Below, in pieces: positions 1 through 14,079 of a stretch of DNA of 64,000 nt. Below the pieces are notes generated by a model. That model was not told where the DNA came from, searched no databases, and worked only from the letters and a program-made list of their open reading frames with translations. The DNA is from Prinia subflava (lineage: Eukaryota > Chordata > Aves > Passeriformes > Cisticolidae), in assembly GCF_021018805.1 (NCBI RefSeq), contig NC_086248.1, forward strand, positions 22,452,922 to 22,516,921, written 5' to 3'. Positions within the stretch are counted from its first letter, which is position 1, and every line of letters starts with the position of its first letter. The translations under genes and the position numbers were made by a program.

Positions 1-2062
1 AAAAGGTAAACCACCTCCTCACCAGGACTACCTACAGCTACCCTGGGTAGGACAGTTGGAAATGTGCCCTCAGTTAAGGGAGGCAAATACAGAACTCCTG
101 TACCCTCACTCGGGGCTACAGCGAAGAACAGGAGTATATGTAGGGATGGAGGAGAAGGGACTGGGATTGCCTGGACATTTCTCCTTCCCCTCTACAATTC
201 AAAGAGACAAATAATCCCTGAATGAATCTTGGAAAGCAAAAGTCAACCTAACCTTCTGCTAATGAGGCAGTCCCCTTAAAGCTGCTGCCTAATTACCTTA
301 CATCTCGTAGACAGAATCTCACCCCAGGGGCCTTTAAAATAGTCTTTCCCTTTATTCCTCAAGCCTGGAGGTGACAGATGTATTTAGCATTGATTAAACC
401 CTGGAAAAAGGCAGAGCTAGTCCCTGCAGTAAGGTGTGCTCTGCTCCGTTTCCACATGGGCACTCCTTCTCCACAGCCCACAGAGGCACCGCCCAGCACC
501 CGTGGAGCATTTCAGGAGCAGGCTTGGAGCCTGCCCTTGTTCTCAGTGTCTCCCTGGCTTCCTTCCCAAACACACTGACAGAAGGCACCTCTCAGTGAAT
601 GAACAGGGTGTTTTCAGCCTTAGCCAGCTTGGTCCCCACACTCGATAGTCATCTCACCAGCATTTAGGTGTGCTATTCAACTTTCCTTTCAGTGACATAG
701 CTTATTACTGAATTCTTCTCCCTCCATCTCTTCCTGCAGAATGTCTGAATGCCTATTCTGTTGCAAGGAATCATCAGCTGGCTGGGGCTTGGGAGGGTGA
801 TTGGGTGGGTTTTTTTGGTTTGGGTTTTCTCTTTTTCCTCTGATTTTTTCATGTCTGAGAGCAGATTTGGGACACATCTGTAAGTTTGCAACACATTTTT
901 GGCTCCCACAAGAACTGTGTCACCAAGCACATATAACTTCAATGATTATTAAATGTTTCCAACATAGTCTTAGGAAACAAACATTCCTTGGAGAATATGT
1001 TATAACAAACTGACCTCCAAATTTCTTTCACAAACCTATGATTCAATGACAATGATTTCATAGCTCACCTCCATAGTGGTAATTTTATTTACTTGATATT
1101 TTAAAAAATGTATTTCCTAGAAACTCACCTGGTAGTGATTGCAAAATTGCATTAAAAACTATAAACAGATGGTTCTCCCAACTTGCTGGCTATCAAATTC
1201 ATTTATCATCACCTTCTCAGAGGTGGTTAACATAAAACAGAAATGTTCAGCAGCCTTTAATAACCACTGGCTCCACAAACTATATTAAGTATATGAAGAC
1301 AGCTTTCAGCAGCAAAGTATATTTGATCTCTCCAGAGGAATAGCCTCAATTATTGGCAGTGAATTTAAATTAGATTCACAAGATTTTAAGGGAGTCAAAA
1401 TGCTACAGAAAAACATCTTACCTAAAAAATAAGGACCTTGCAGTAAAAGATATTAGATTTTAAATTTATTTTTATTTGAAAAATATTCCTGCAGAATGAG
1501 AGACTTCACACAGCAGTTCATGCACCTCATGACTACTGCCACAGTTTTACAAAAGAATTTCAATATTGTATTGCAAGTGAATGAAGTTCCATAACTACTA
1601 CAAATTTGCATTCACTTAAAATAAAACACCTGTACTATGCAATTTAGAAGTTAAATATTGCAAAGTGACAGTTTTCGACAATTATTGAAAATACTGAATT
1701 ATGTTGCCAGACTCCATCTGGATCCTAATTTAAGAATGCATACATTTCAACTGAAAAAAGCACATCATGAAGCCTATGAAGGCTTAATGGTGTGTGAAAA
1801 TTATACCAGGTATATGAAAAATCCATAGTAAGTGTAATTTGGAACAGCTCTATTGCTGAAGTGAGACACAGCCTTGCTTCTTAGAGGCAAAAATTTCTTC
1901 TCACTTTTTAAGCTAGGTCAGAGGATACAATGGAAATTCATTCATCTTTTTTTGAGAAATGCAGTAGAGGTATTTTCTTCAAGGTATATGACCTCTACAA
2001 TGTGGCTAGCAACACTATACCATAGCAAAATGTATTTTTAGAAGTAATTTAAAAAGTATAAT
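1..2062. other. Intronic sequence without recognised features
   Basis: AT-rich apart from a moderately GC-rich patch near 430-590. Short ORFs here look random. A T/G-rich patch at 782-836 has several GGGT runs. No repeat family was recognised. Confidence 0.6.
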
Positions 2063-2168
2063 GTAGTGGAAGGTGTCCCTGCCCATGGCAGGGGGGTTGG
2101 AACTAGGTGACCTCTAAGGTCTCTTTAAACCCAAACCATTTCATGATTCTATGATTCTGTGATGATGA
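2063..2168 (+). mobile_element. CR1 LINE, 3' terminal fragment
   Basis: Contains the hallmark CR1 3' end: GTGTCCCTGCCCATGGCAGG, then GGAACTAGGTGACC, then a CR1 tail of CATGATTCTATGATTCTGTG type. Only about 105 bp remain. This is the usual severe 5' truncation of CR1. Its tail points along the plus strand, antisense to CSMD1. Confidence 0.93.
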
Positions 2169-5100
2169 TAAATGTCTGATCCAGTATCCCATATACAGGA
2201 GTACCAGGCCATCTGAAAAAAATATGAACCACTAATCTCTCTAAGTGATGTGAAAATCAAAAAGAGTTCAAATTAACCATTCCTGGATGAAAGATGAACT
2301 TTCATCAAGAACTGCTTCAGGAATGTTTTTCAAACTAGTCACCTGTTACAGATAGCAAATCAGTGCATAGAATATTAAAGTTCATAGAACAATAACAAAT
2401 AATTGCCCAAAAGATTATGCGGAAGGGTCTATAAAACTGGTAAAATACACAAGTAAGCATCTTAATTTCTGTATACAACCCAAACAGTCTAGAGGCAAAT
2501 GATTCACTGGTTTGCACATAGTTACCAAAAGAAAGTATCATTTGCTAATTAAACACAGCATTTTATTCTTTCTAAGAAGAAGGAGAGATATAGTATTGCA
2601 ATTCACACTATCTGTCCACAAGAAAAAAATCTGAATTTCCTTTTACTGAGACAACAATCTTTTCTCTAATAAAAAATAAAATATTTTCATTGCATACAGA
2701 ATTACATGAACATTTGTTTGATTAAATGACTGTAACATAAAAATGGGATAATGAATTAGGAAAAAAATAGGAAATCATATGGGATGCGGGGCTAAGAATT
2801 AAAAGGTAATTAAAAAAATCCAAAAATAGTCTTGTCTATCGCTAAAGAGGAAAAATAGAGAGGAATATATAAGGGTATTGAATATAATATTTACAATATT
2901 TATGTGAAGCTGCAAAATGAAATATTTAAAGAAAAATATCTTTTAAAATAATTCAATTTTTAAACTAAAAAATAAATTAAAATGTTATTCCCAATGCCTG
3001 CATACAGGATAATTTTGCATGTACAAGGAGCTGAAAGCAGAACAGAGCAGATCTTCCCAGGGACTTGTGTTTGCAGCCTTGGGCACATACTGTAGTAGCT
3101 CTGCCCCTCTGCAGTGCCCCAAGCTTTAGGACTGAACATCAGCCTGGGAAATCCTCACCTCTCAAAATCTGGGGATAGACTCTGAAGTGCCCCTGAAACA
3201 GGCTTAACAAAAGAATCTGTCATGCAGAACAGCAGGAAGGATGGGAAGAACATTTAAGATCTAATTTAGGGAGCTCTGGGTTTTGCCTGGCTCTTGGTGC
3301 CAGGGCAGCAGGATGCACTGAGTTCTGATCAGCTCCCATCACCAGTCTCTCAAGCACTGATGCTCTTCCAGAAGAATTTGATAGTGAATGAAGTGTTGGC
3401 AATCACTGTGTCACTTGAGGCTGACCATGACTACACAGCCACTCCTCTTCAGAACATGCACACACTTCACAGATGACTTGCAATCCATGAGACACCTTTT
3501 GGGAATCCTGAAATGAGGCTTACACTGCTTTGAATGGATGAAAATAGCATGAGGAGACAGTCACATGAAGTAAAAGTACACCCATGTTCTTTAGAAAAGC
3601 ACTTTAATTCAGCTGTTCCAAACCAGCAATATGCTGATCTAGGCAGTGTTGCAATTGTTGAATATTTTTTATGGTTTTCATTTACACTGAAATCCACTTT
3701 GGTAACTGAAACATATGTAATCATTCCAGTGCATTGAGCAGTCATGGATGTAAAAAACCCAACAAACAAACAAACAAAAAACCCAACAAAAAAACCCCCA
3801 GCAGTTTATTCTAATTATTTGAGATTAATTTCTTAACTCAAGGCATTAGGTCACTTTTTTGGACCAGAACACCCAGATTAATACTTTTGTGACAGTAAAG
3901 CAGACAGTATAAACATGCCCTAGAGCTTTTACCACGAATCAAACTTGGTTTTCTGATCTTACCAGCATGAACAGCTTGTAAATGCTGCTCCCAGAAGACT
4001 GTAGCTGTCTTACGGCTGGATAACATTCTGCCTGGAAGCCTCTGTCTGGAACTGCTGACAGGGTTTCTTGCCAGTACATTTCTAAAAGCTTAAATATCCA
4101 CTTAACTGTGACTGACTAGTTGGGATACCAAATGACCACCAAGATGCCTTCAGAGTACTCTTTTCCATTTTTCTTACTTTGAATAAATAAAATTCTTCCT
4201 GGTGTTCTCCCCAGTGAAATACAAAGAACAAGTTCTGAGCTTTTAAGTTTAGCTTCTCTTTCTTTACTTTCCTTCAAGGTATCAGCCTTTGAAAATGTTA
4301 AGGGAAGCATCCATCAAGGATAGACAGCAGCTAGAACTGTCTCTTCTCCTGTTCTAATCTGAGGAAGGGCAGGCTTCCTATCACCATGATTATACCTCTG
4401 ACGAGACATTTCTCCCACAGGCCATTTATGTTAAGTGAAAGCATTGGAAAACAGAAGTGAAAAAAATACTGCATTTCTGTAAATTGGCCTGACATGGAAG
4501 CTGGCAAATGAGCCTAGCCATGAATGCCATCAAAGTGACTATTATATAATCAATAATCATTCAGAAGAAAATGGAAAAACTGTTGAAATAGTAACAAAGT
4601 AGAACGTGTCTATTATCTCTGTGTGCTTACATTAAATAAACAATAAATGAAAGGAAATGAAAGAGGATAGTCACAGCGGGTTGCCATTAGAAAGATGTAA
4701 CAATTTAGATAGAACCCTCTGTTGAAAGATCAAAAAATAAAACAGGAGGGTTGGTTGTTTGGACTTGTTTGTTTGCCCTGTTTTTAAAGGAATATGCCGA
4801 TCTCTGCGTAACAGATGAAAAAGATACACGAGGTAGAGGATTTAAGTGAAGAAATGATCTAAAGGAAAACATCAAATGCTGGAAAGCATTAGAATAAGCA
4901 AATATCCAAGTGAAGTTCAGCAGAAAAATACTTACAAAGATGGAACAACAACTGAGAGCAAGACTCACAGTCATGGCCAACAGTTGTTCATGGTCAAGCA
5001 CAAGTGAAAGAAGGGACAAGGTGGAAACACGGGGCAAAAAAAATCCCCCATACAGTTGTTTCACTACATATAATAATTCACTTCATACAATAACGAGCAC

Positions 5101-8100
5101 AGGACAGAAATTACAATTAGTAGGAGATAGTTTATACTAGAAAAATGCTGGTTTGATTACAAAATCAAATAGGCAAACGGAGGGAATCTGATGTACGCAC
5201 AACTGTCTCTTATGTGTCTGTATTTCACTGTATGTATCAGGGACCATATTTAAAAGAGAAACAGCATGAAAAATGATTGAACACTATCACTATGAATCCA
5301 ACAAGTATTTGTTTGGTGCAGCTTTGGCTTTGTGCAAATATACAGAAGTTCAAGCAGATTTATTTTCATAATTTAAATTTTTGTGAGTTTGCTTTTCTCA
5401 CACATTCCTTCACTACAGTTTTTCGTTGGGTTTTGTTTCTTCCATATGACTCCCTAGCTTTTGGGTTTGAGGAAGAAAAATTATATCATACATGCAAATT
5501 TTTGAATATTTATAAACACATTCTTGGGCCCTGCCAGCAGTGTCAAATAAAAACATTCTATTTAGGTCACATGCTGGACTGTTTTATGTTATCAGTTTGT
5601 GTACCACATAAGATGTGGAATTATTGAGGGGACAGGAGAAATTGGTAATAAAGAGGAACAGGCCACTGGAACTACATATTGAGTGAAGAGAGGCAGTTCA
5701 GAGGATGGCACAAAATCAGATGTTACATATATAACAACTACCCATTTAAACCCGTTCTGACCACTGAATTCAAATAATATTGATATAATACAGTTCCAAT
5801 TTCAGAAAATCTGCCTATTCAGTGGAAATGTAATAGAATAGTTCATCCTCCCTAATCCATGGAGTACTTATATATCTCTTCCCTCTTCTCCTATTTCCTC
5901 CCAATTGATTCAGCTATTTCTGGCACTGAGGTGCTCAGAACTGTACACAATAATAGATATGTAGTCTAGCCAGTGAAGTAGGGTCTGCCATCTCCCAACA
6001 GTGACGTGATGCCCTTTTTCTGCAGGCAGCATTAATTATAAAATATTTCTCTGAACAATTTCATTCTATCATACAGCTTAGTGGGAAGAAAGCTCATCCT
6101 GCCATTTCGGCATCCCACCCTGAATATCACTGCAATCAGAGCAGTGCAAAAAGGATGGGCATCCAACAAGAACTTGAAACACAGGGATATTTTAAAATGT
6201 ATTTATTAGTACTCTATTTAATATGCATGTAAGTGGATACAGATGTCAGTTTCTCTGTGCTACATAAATTTGGGTGATGAATATTTTTAATTTTGCTTTT
6301 GAAAGCTTTTATTCACAAGATTCCAGATTGTCCCTATATATGGAAATATTAAATTATATTAGGAAATCGTGCAAAGATATCTTTAGTGTGCACAGTTAAT
6401 ATTTCTGTCATGATTAAAGCATCTCTTTAAAAGTATATCATCAGGTCAGAAAATGGGTGTAAATGCATAATATGTGAATGACTGTCTAGACCCAGTCCAC
6501 AGCCTAAAAAAATCAGTGTAAACACTACTGTTGCCAACAGAATATTTAGACTTGTACTTCATGTCATAGATTTCATAGATGCATTAGAAGGTAACTGCTT
6601 TTTGCCTATTCAAATAATGATGCTGTTAAATCCCTATTCCTCTAACAAGAAACAGGTATTTGCCTTCACCAATCCTTTCCCCAATTCTCAAAAAAAGTAA
6701 AAACACCCAAACACACAGACCCTGCAAATTAAGATGCTTTTGAGAAATCTTTTAATGTAGTCTTTGCAATGCTGCTCTGAAATACTCTGACATATTAAAA
6801 TGCTTCAAGGTAGAGAAGAAAAGATTTTTACTAATTATTTCACTACATAAATTCTCTATTCCTATGAAACATTATACAGTTACTGTCTTGCTTTCTTTGT
6901 AATTAATAACATGGGAATCCTTTTCTTCCCCACTTATTTTTAACTACAGATTAGATGAAAATGCCAAGCAAAATACTATGTTTACTCCAATTTTTAGAAG
7001 AAAAGTGTGTGTGTAAGATTGCTAATCTATAATTTGTGAAAGCTGCCTCAGGAAGCAACATATGATCCAGTCCAGATGAAGGTGATTCTGAGTCAGTAAC
7101 CAAATACCACCTTCACAGCAATGAGAAAAAAGTAGGTGCCTCTACAGTTAAAAAACACTTTGACTCAATATACTCAAAGAGAAACTTTCTCTTGTCATGA
7201 AGAAATATGTGTCCAGTGAATAGATTAAAATTTATCAGTGTACATTTCTATGCAAATTCTGGCAGAGTAAAATATACCTCTAAGATATTGAATTACAGAC
7301 TTGCAGAATTTTGCCAATATACCTGATCAGACTGTATGTCACTTTTAAAAGGTACTAATTCTGTCATCAACTACTTCAAAACCAACTAAAACTTCACAGC
7401 TGCTATATCAGACTCTAAATGAAAATATGTATATGTTTTTTATTTTCACATAATCACATTTTGATTATAGCCATAGAGGATTTTTTTTCCACAGCTTTAA
7501 TTTCTGGTGCTGAAATCACTAACTTTCTTACATCAACCTGCTGTTCTTTTTTCTTTTCTATTTTAAGGTAAGAACACTTTCCATAGAATCTAGGAAGTAT
7601 CTAGAGTACATCTTAGTTAAAATTAAAATAAGGCATTCATGTCAGTGCTGCAAGATGTCAACAATGTTTAAAACCAAAATTTCCAGAAATTCCTAAATAT
7701 GCTCTAATTGGAAATTCTTAGTTTTGGAGATCCTTCTTACAACGAAATCCTATCAATTCCTGTCTGAACACACATAATTATGACTGAGAATACATACTGT
7801 CCTGGGGGAAGGTTATTATCTAAACTTTATAATCAGAAAATTGATCAATTCTCATTCAATTTTACTCTGTTACCTAGTACCTGTCTGCAGAGCTGGTAAG
7901 ACATGCAAGAGTACAAAGGTGGGTTTTACACTTATTTGAATAACACCTTTTAGGGGTTTATCAAACGTAATCAACACAAAGATTTACACAAAGATTAACA
8001 CAAAGAAAGAGGCATTGTACTTTAACACTATTATTAGTTGTCTGTTATTTACAACATGTGGCACTAGAAAAAACAGTTTAAAAATAATGATATTATAGAA

Positions 8101-11100
8101 GTCCTTACACCAAAATTATATGAACTTAAAATGCTTTTGGGTAAAGGAGCTCTCTGATTTTTGACTTTCCACAATACACTATTTTAGTTACAAAACATGA
8201 ATGACGTTTTGTATTAAACTTTAACATAATCCCATATAGATTATAGATTTCTCCCCTGTATTTGATTCTTTCAAATTTGGAAGTAACTGCATCTGAAATA
8301 CACCCACACACTTTGGCAGCTTTCTCCATGCAGATTTACAGCCAGAAATATGCCTGAAAATTTCTCATATGTAGAAATACTGTATTTTGCTTGTAAGCCT
8401 TTTCATCTCAAAGGAGCTCCATGGAAGAATCACACCTGTCTTCTTTATTACAATGTAATAAATGAGTAACTACTCAAAGAGACTCCAGAGAAATCTGTCA
8501 AAGTAATTTATAAAGTTATACTTAACTTTTTTTTTAAGTGTCTAAAACTGTTCTTGTGAAATCTGCTAAGAGCAAATGCCAGGTGGAAGACTCTCTATTG
8601 GAAAGCCAATAAATATTAAATAAATAGTCTCTGTCACTTTTACCAGCCTCTAAATTGTAGAAACCACTGTCTTACTATTACAGATATTTCATTTTCTGCT
8701 CTGCAAAATATTTTCAAACATCAGAAAAAACCTACTGCTTCTGATTCTGAAAAAAAATAGTTAATGTTAGCAAAAGTTAGTAGGTTCCACCTGCTTCCAT
8801 GGAAAATAATTAACCCTTGAAAGAATTTTCTTACATGTTCTCAGACATTATTGCATCATACAGAAATGTATTATATTTTATTTATTCTCTTTTGCCTATT
8901 TTCTTCTTGCATTTTGTTTCACTTTTTTTTAAAAAAATAACTATTCTTCATTGAAATGAACTTGATGGTTTAAAAATATTTAACTCTGTACAGTAAAGTA
9001 CAGATGATTATCATTAAATCCATTCTAATAATAGTTGTTCTATTTATAGATAATTGATATAAAGGAACTTCTTGGGACATCCAGTGTAATTTTCAGTAAA
9101 ACTTCCCATCAACATTATATATTAATTACTCCATACTATTAGAGATTTTTTTCCTGTAAAATCCCCCAATTGACACATAAATTGGACTGCATATGCCTCA
9201 TTCCTATGAAATCTTTAAGTCTGGCATATCCTCAAGTGCACTCTACAGCTGTCAGGATTTTTACAGATTTCCTGAGAACAATTTTGCTAATTTTTTTGGC
9301 ACTTTGGGATGTGGATTTTTCAAAGTATAATATTTGTAAGTTAATATCCAGACAGAGTAATCTGAACCTCAGGATTCTCCAGTAAATAAGCTGAACTGTA
9401 AGGAAGGGAAGTAGTCTTTAGCATGAGCTTATATTTATAAATTTATTGTTGGGTACTGTAGGAGACTTAAACATTTACTAATCAAAACCCTACACTGGTG
9501 GTGAAAGTTGAAAACAAAAGACACAGTGTGTCCTACTATCACAGAAATACTTTAGAATTAAACGCAGATTTTATTTATTGTTGTCTCTGCTAACATGCAG
9601 CAATAAAAAAAAATCTACAGAGAAAAATATTGTATCTATTGCCTTTAAAGACTACCACCTGAATGACACTTGTGCCTGTCTTGAAACACCTGCATTTCCA
9701 CGGGAGAGGCTTAGGCTCTGTAACTCCTCAGCGGACATGGACATTTATCTCCAAAGGACAAGTCGAAAATAGTGACTGAGCAAAGTTCCTGGATATTTCT
9801 GGACTTTTGCCTGCACCTTGTGTGCTGTGTGGGATTACTGAGAGGGGTTAGTCAACATGAGGCTTCTTGTACCAGGTCACACCTTGCCCATTTTAGTGAG
9901 AGTGATCAACAGCAGGTCTTTAAAAAGCAGTTGAAGAGCAGGACAAATTGAAAGTGGTACTTTTTAATTCTTCCAGTCTTTTGTTTCTCCAGAACATTTG
10001 CAGCTGGAAGTAATATCTTTCTATTTATGTGTATCTAATACACTTTCTTTCCACGAGTTTGTATTAGAGGTTTTGACCCCCGCAGGATTATGGCTCCCTT
10101 CTATCCTGTGGCTATGAGTTACAAAGTTTAACAGTGCACACCTTGAGAAGTTACATGTTTTTTGAGGGACTGAACTTGCCACCCAAAGTATTTAAGTGAT
10201 CTAAAAGTGTTATAAAGGCTATATTAATGTTTCAGCTTGGATCAGAAATGTGCTTCTGGAGCAAATCTGATCATTCTCCCTCACCAGGCTTGGATCTGAC
10301 ATGGCAGGGAGGAGTCAATGCTCTGCTGTATTGATTTTGGGCAAACCTGGCCTGGAAGATGGGGCCTGTGAAGGCACTGAGACAGTTCCACCCACAAAGC
10401 AGCATTTCCATCAGCTCACAGGAGCCAGATAGAGCTATGCCTCTACTGTGCCATATTCCTTGCTAATTTGAACATAGCTTACTTTACCTAGGGAACTGTG
10501 GAACAGAATTATTTTCCATCCCCTTTTAGGGAGTCTTCCTTCATTTTGCAGCTCAATACAGCAGTACTTTCATCAGATGACAGGTTACTACAATCTGTCT
10601 TTCTGAACCACTTTGGTTCCCTCCCTGAGAATTAAACAGTATTTCCTGCCAGGAGGAGCATCTCAAAAGTCCACATATACCCAGAATAAAGGACAACTTC
10701 AGACATTTACTTTCCCTTTTTCTTCCCTTAGGGAGAAAAAGAGAACAGTATTACTACTCCTTTTGTACTGCAAGTCACAGCTGGATTGGCTTATAACTGA
10801 GAGGTCCAACCACAGTAACAGTTCCATTGCAATGACTATTTGGATATGGTGTCCAAGACATTTTGACACCTATGACATGCTCTAGAGCTTTTTTTCCTTT
10901 CTTTCTTTTAATGTAACTTTAGAGATAAGACAAGGTAAATTCTAAGACTGCAAGACATCTCACTACAGGGATGCCAGTGATTTCTTAGAAAAGGAACTAG
11001 CTGCTGAATAGTTGAAAAATTCTTACAGGTGTTCTACATTATGTGGGCAAGAATATGTACATTTTCAAGGAAAAAAGAAGTAAAAACTTCATAGCTTTCT

Positions 11101-11631
11101 AAAATTCTACTTGATGAATTTTATCTCTTTCAGCAATAACCAAATAGTCATCTTCTTTTCTTTCAGTATTGACATCATGTTTCACAGAATGCTGCACACA
11201 ATGATAAACATTTTCATACATATTTTCACTTCTTCATTGATGTCATTTAGAAATTTCATCCTTCCCTCAAGACTAAGGAAGACAAAATTATAAGAATTGT
11301 CAGATATGTTAGCATGGTCAAGGTGAAATATATAATTCAAAATAATGAATTCAATAGCAACCTGATCACTTGACCAGTCCCTACAAATACATTAAAAAGA
11401 CATCATGTAATATTTCTTCTACTTTTTACCAACTCACCAGGAGTAGCAAGATTAAAACAAAAAGGGGGAGATGCCGAAAGCATTTGTTGATATACAGCCT
11501 CCCATTGCTCACAGGAGAAAATTCAGCCAGGAGATCACTTAATAATAAGGTGATACTGGCCTACTAAGTCTAAATACTACTATAAGCAGGAATATTTCCT
11601 CTGAATGCCCACGGTATTAGTTTCTCCCTGA
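2169..11631. other. Intronic sequence, mostly AT-rich, no genes
   Basis: Long AT-rich stretch with scattered short ORFs under about 120 codons that look random. Somewhat GC-richer parts near 3030-3330 and 10240-10440 were not assignable. A small triplicated 15-bp motif (ACACAAAGATT type) occurs at 7973-8008. Nothing else was recognised apart from the C/A tract listed separately. Confidence 0.55.
3755..3801. repeat. A/C-rich simple repeat, (CAAA)n type
   Basis: AAAAAACCCAAC and CAAACAAACAAAC units followed by a C run. It is low complexity, and is the complement of the T/G-rich tracts elsewhere in the window. Confidence 0.85.
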
Positions 11632-11720
11632 GTTTTTTTCTGGGTTTTTTTGTTTGTTCTGGTGGTTTTGCCTTTTCTTTTGTTGTTGGATTTTGTTGTA
11701 GTTTTGGGGTTTTATTGGGG

Positions 11721-11777
<57 letters not shown>

Positions 11778-11845
11778 TTGTTTGTTTGTTTCTGTTGTTT
11801 TTATGTTTGGGTTTTGTTTGTGAGTTTGGGTGGGTTTTTTTCCCT
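11632..11845. repeat. T/G-rich low-complexity tract with 49-nt near-pure poly-T core
   Basis: About 210 bp almost without A on the plus strand. The core is T(27) C T(21) at 11731-11779, flanked by GTTT, GGGT and TTTGG units. The long Lys-rich ORF on the opposite strand is simply the translated A tract and is not a gene. Confidence 0.9.
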
Positions 11846-12011
11846 ATTCTAAATATTTTCACATTTGCACAGATTTTTTAGAGTTCCTTTTCCCCTTCAT
11901 ATCAGGTGCAAAGGAGATTGTGCTAATGTAAAAGATTGGAGGAGAGAAACAAACAGAAAAAGGTGAAAGCCATGGAGCAAGATAAAAAAAGTTTCATTAG
12001 GCAGAAAAATG

Positions 12012-12074
12012 AAAGGGAAATAATAATAATGATAGGAGAATATACAAATAATAATAATGACAGGAGAATACACA
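12012..12074. repeat. Imperfect duplicated AAT-rich unit
   Basis: An (AAT)n run followed by a GATAGGAGAATA motif is repeated about 30 bp later with GACAGGAGAATA. The two copies sit directly left of the avian dispersed repeat, so this may be part of that element. Confidence 0.6.
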
Positions 12075-12455
12075 CGATGCACAATGCAATTGCTGATCAT
12101 CAGCTGATGTATGCCCAGCCTGTCCCTGAACAGGAGGCTGCCACCCCAGAACTGCCCTCATTTCACTGTTCAGCATGTCCAGCACGGTGCCATATGGTCT
12201 GGGATGTCCCTTTGGTCAGCTGAGATCAGCTGACCCTGCTGTGTCCTCTCCCAGCATCTTGTACACCCCTGCTCTCTCTGCTGGCAGGGCAGCAGGAAAA
12301 GCTGGACAGTCCTTGCATCAGTGCCAGCCCTGCTCAGCAACAACGAAAACATCAGTGTTAGCAGCACTGTCCTCATCCCAAATCCAGAGCACAACACTGC
12401 ACCACCTACCAGGAAGAAATGAACTGGATCCCAGCTGAAACCAGGACAGCAAGGA
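12075..12455 (+). mobile_element. Avian dispersed repeat, probably retrovirus/LTR derived
   Basis: A GC-richer block in AT-rich surroundings. From memory it resembles a repeat seen many times in bird genomes, with the ordered landmarks GCACAATGCAATTGCT, GATGTATGCCCAGCCTGTCC, CAGCTGACCCTGCTGTGTCC, CTGGCAGGGCAGCAGG, ACATCAGTGTTAGCAGCACT and CCCAGCTGAAACCAGGAC. I cannot name the family with certainty; LTR or retroviral 3' sequence is the best guess. ORFs on both strands in this block are short and not credible genes. Boundaries are approximate. Confidence 0.5.
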
Positions 12456-13599
12456 ATACCTCAAGAGACCAAAAATCACCTGTCTACATCACTGCATATT
12501 TCGAGTCTGTTAATTCCTTCAGACTCAGCCACACATATGGACTTCTTGATGGTAAGATTTGGATTGATGTACCTAAACCACATATAAGTAACTGAACCTC
12601 CCTGGATTCGGGGCATTTGGAGCCAAATGAACTGAAAAAGCAAGATCTATGATGTGTGGAAATTGCTGGTGCTGACTCTGTGCATATGTAAAAGCAGAAA
12701 ATGAACTGATAAGAGAACATATATGCACAAGTTGCCCTCATGTTAGATGAGGGAGAGGAAAATGAAAAATGGATGAGAAGAAAGTTAAGTTTGTGATTAA
12801 GGCTGATAGAGGCTATCAGAACATGAGACAAAGTGACAAGAAGAATAGAAGGAAGAAAATAAAAATTCAGAAGATGGAGGAGGAAAGAGTGTGAAGCAAG
12901 AAATTCCGCACTAGCTGAGATGTCAAGTTACAATGGAAAAAAAATAATTACATCCCACACTTTGAAGTTAGCATACCAAAATAGCTTATACAGAAGAACT
13001 GAGAGATGAGAAAAATATTCCAGTGACCAGACATTTCTTAAGAATATTTTATGATAAGAACCAAATTTAGAATTTTGACAAGATTTTTATACTACATAAT
13101 TTTTCGTTTTCCTTATTAAGCTTTTGTTCTCAAAATGCTGAAGTAAATGGAGTATTTCACCTTACCTCTTTCTACCTTCCTACTAGCTTTCTGAGGAATT
13201 AAGAAAGGTCAGGAACATAAGCATCTTTAGATGATATGCATAAATCACACTCTTACTTGCTTCCTTATATGGCAGTGGAACATACTGTTCTGCAGTTCTA
13301 AGGTTCAACACTAGTCTTGATACTGATGATCACCAATTGCCATCTGTATGTATATTAAGTAAAGGACTAGCCAGTTCAAGAACACTGGAGAAAATCTGCC
13401 CCTGTATCCTGGGACATCCTGTAGCAGTCCATATTCCACAAGAGGTGGAGTTTCTGTTTAGACAGTGTGTAATTCAAGCTCTATCACCACAACAGGCACA
13501 TAGATAACAGCTAGGTCTCCTAAAGCCAGGTAACAGCATCTTAAAAAAATATAACATCCTCAATGTGACATTATATTAGGCTCATTAGCAAGCTTTTAG
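12456..13599. other. Intronic sequence without recognised features
   Basis: AT-rich with purine-rich parts near 12700-12900. A 115-codon minus-strand ORF at 12484-12831 shows no recognisable domain and looks like chance. Confidence 0.5.
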
Positions 13600-14079
13600 C
13601 AAGACATTGAGGGGCTGGGGTGTGTCCAGGGAAGGGCAGCAGAGCTGGGGAAGGGTCTGGAGCACAAGTCCTGTGAGGAGCAGCTGGGAGAGCTGGGGGT
13701 GTTTAGCCTGGAGGAAAGGAGGCTCCGGGGAGACTTGATCACCCCCTGAAGCTGCCTGAAAGGAGGCTGAAGCCACGTGGGGGTTGGTCTCTTCTCCAAA
13801 GCAATCAGCACCAGGACAAGAGGAATGGCCTAAAGTTGTATTAGAGGACTTTTAGATTTAATTTTAGAAAAAATTCCTTCAGTAAAAGAGCGATAAGGCA
13901 ATGGAAGAGGCTGTGCAGATAAGTGGTGGAATCACCATGCCTGGAATTGTGCAAAAAACGTGTGGATGTGGCACCTGGGGACCTGCATCAGTGGTGAAGG
14001 TGGCAGTGCTGTGCTAAGGGCTGGACACGATGACCTCTGACAATCTTTTCCAATCTGAACGACTCTGTGATTCTGTGAG
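13600..14079 (+). mobile_element. CR1 LINE, 3' UTR fragment (~480 bp)
   Basis: Reads through the standard CR1 3' region in order: GAGGGGCTGGGGTGTGTCCA, AGCACAAGTCCTGTGAGGAG, GGGGGTGTTTAGCCTGGAGG, the CCAGGACAAGAGGAATGGCC motif, a GGCACCTGGGGACCTG region, GGACACGATGACCTCTGACA and a terminal GACTCTGTGATTCTGTGAG tail. No coding part is left. Small ORFs on the opposite strand are antisense shadows of the element. Confidence 0.95.

Noticed and set aside
11617..11862. Lys-rich ORF on the minus strand
   Set aside because: It is the translation of a poly-A/poly-T tract and not a plausible protein.
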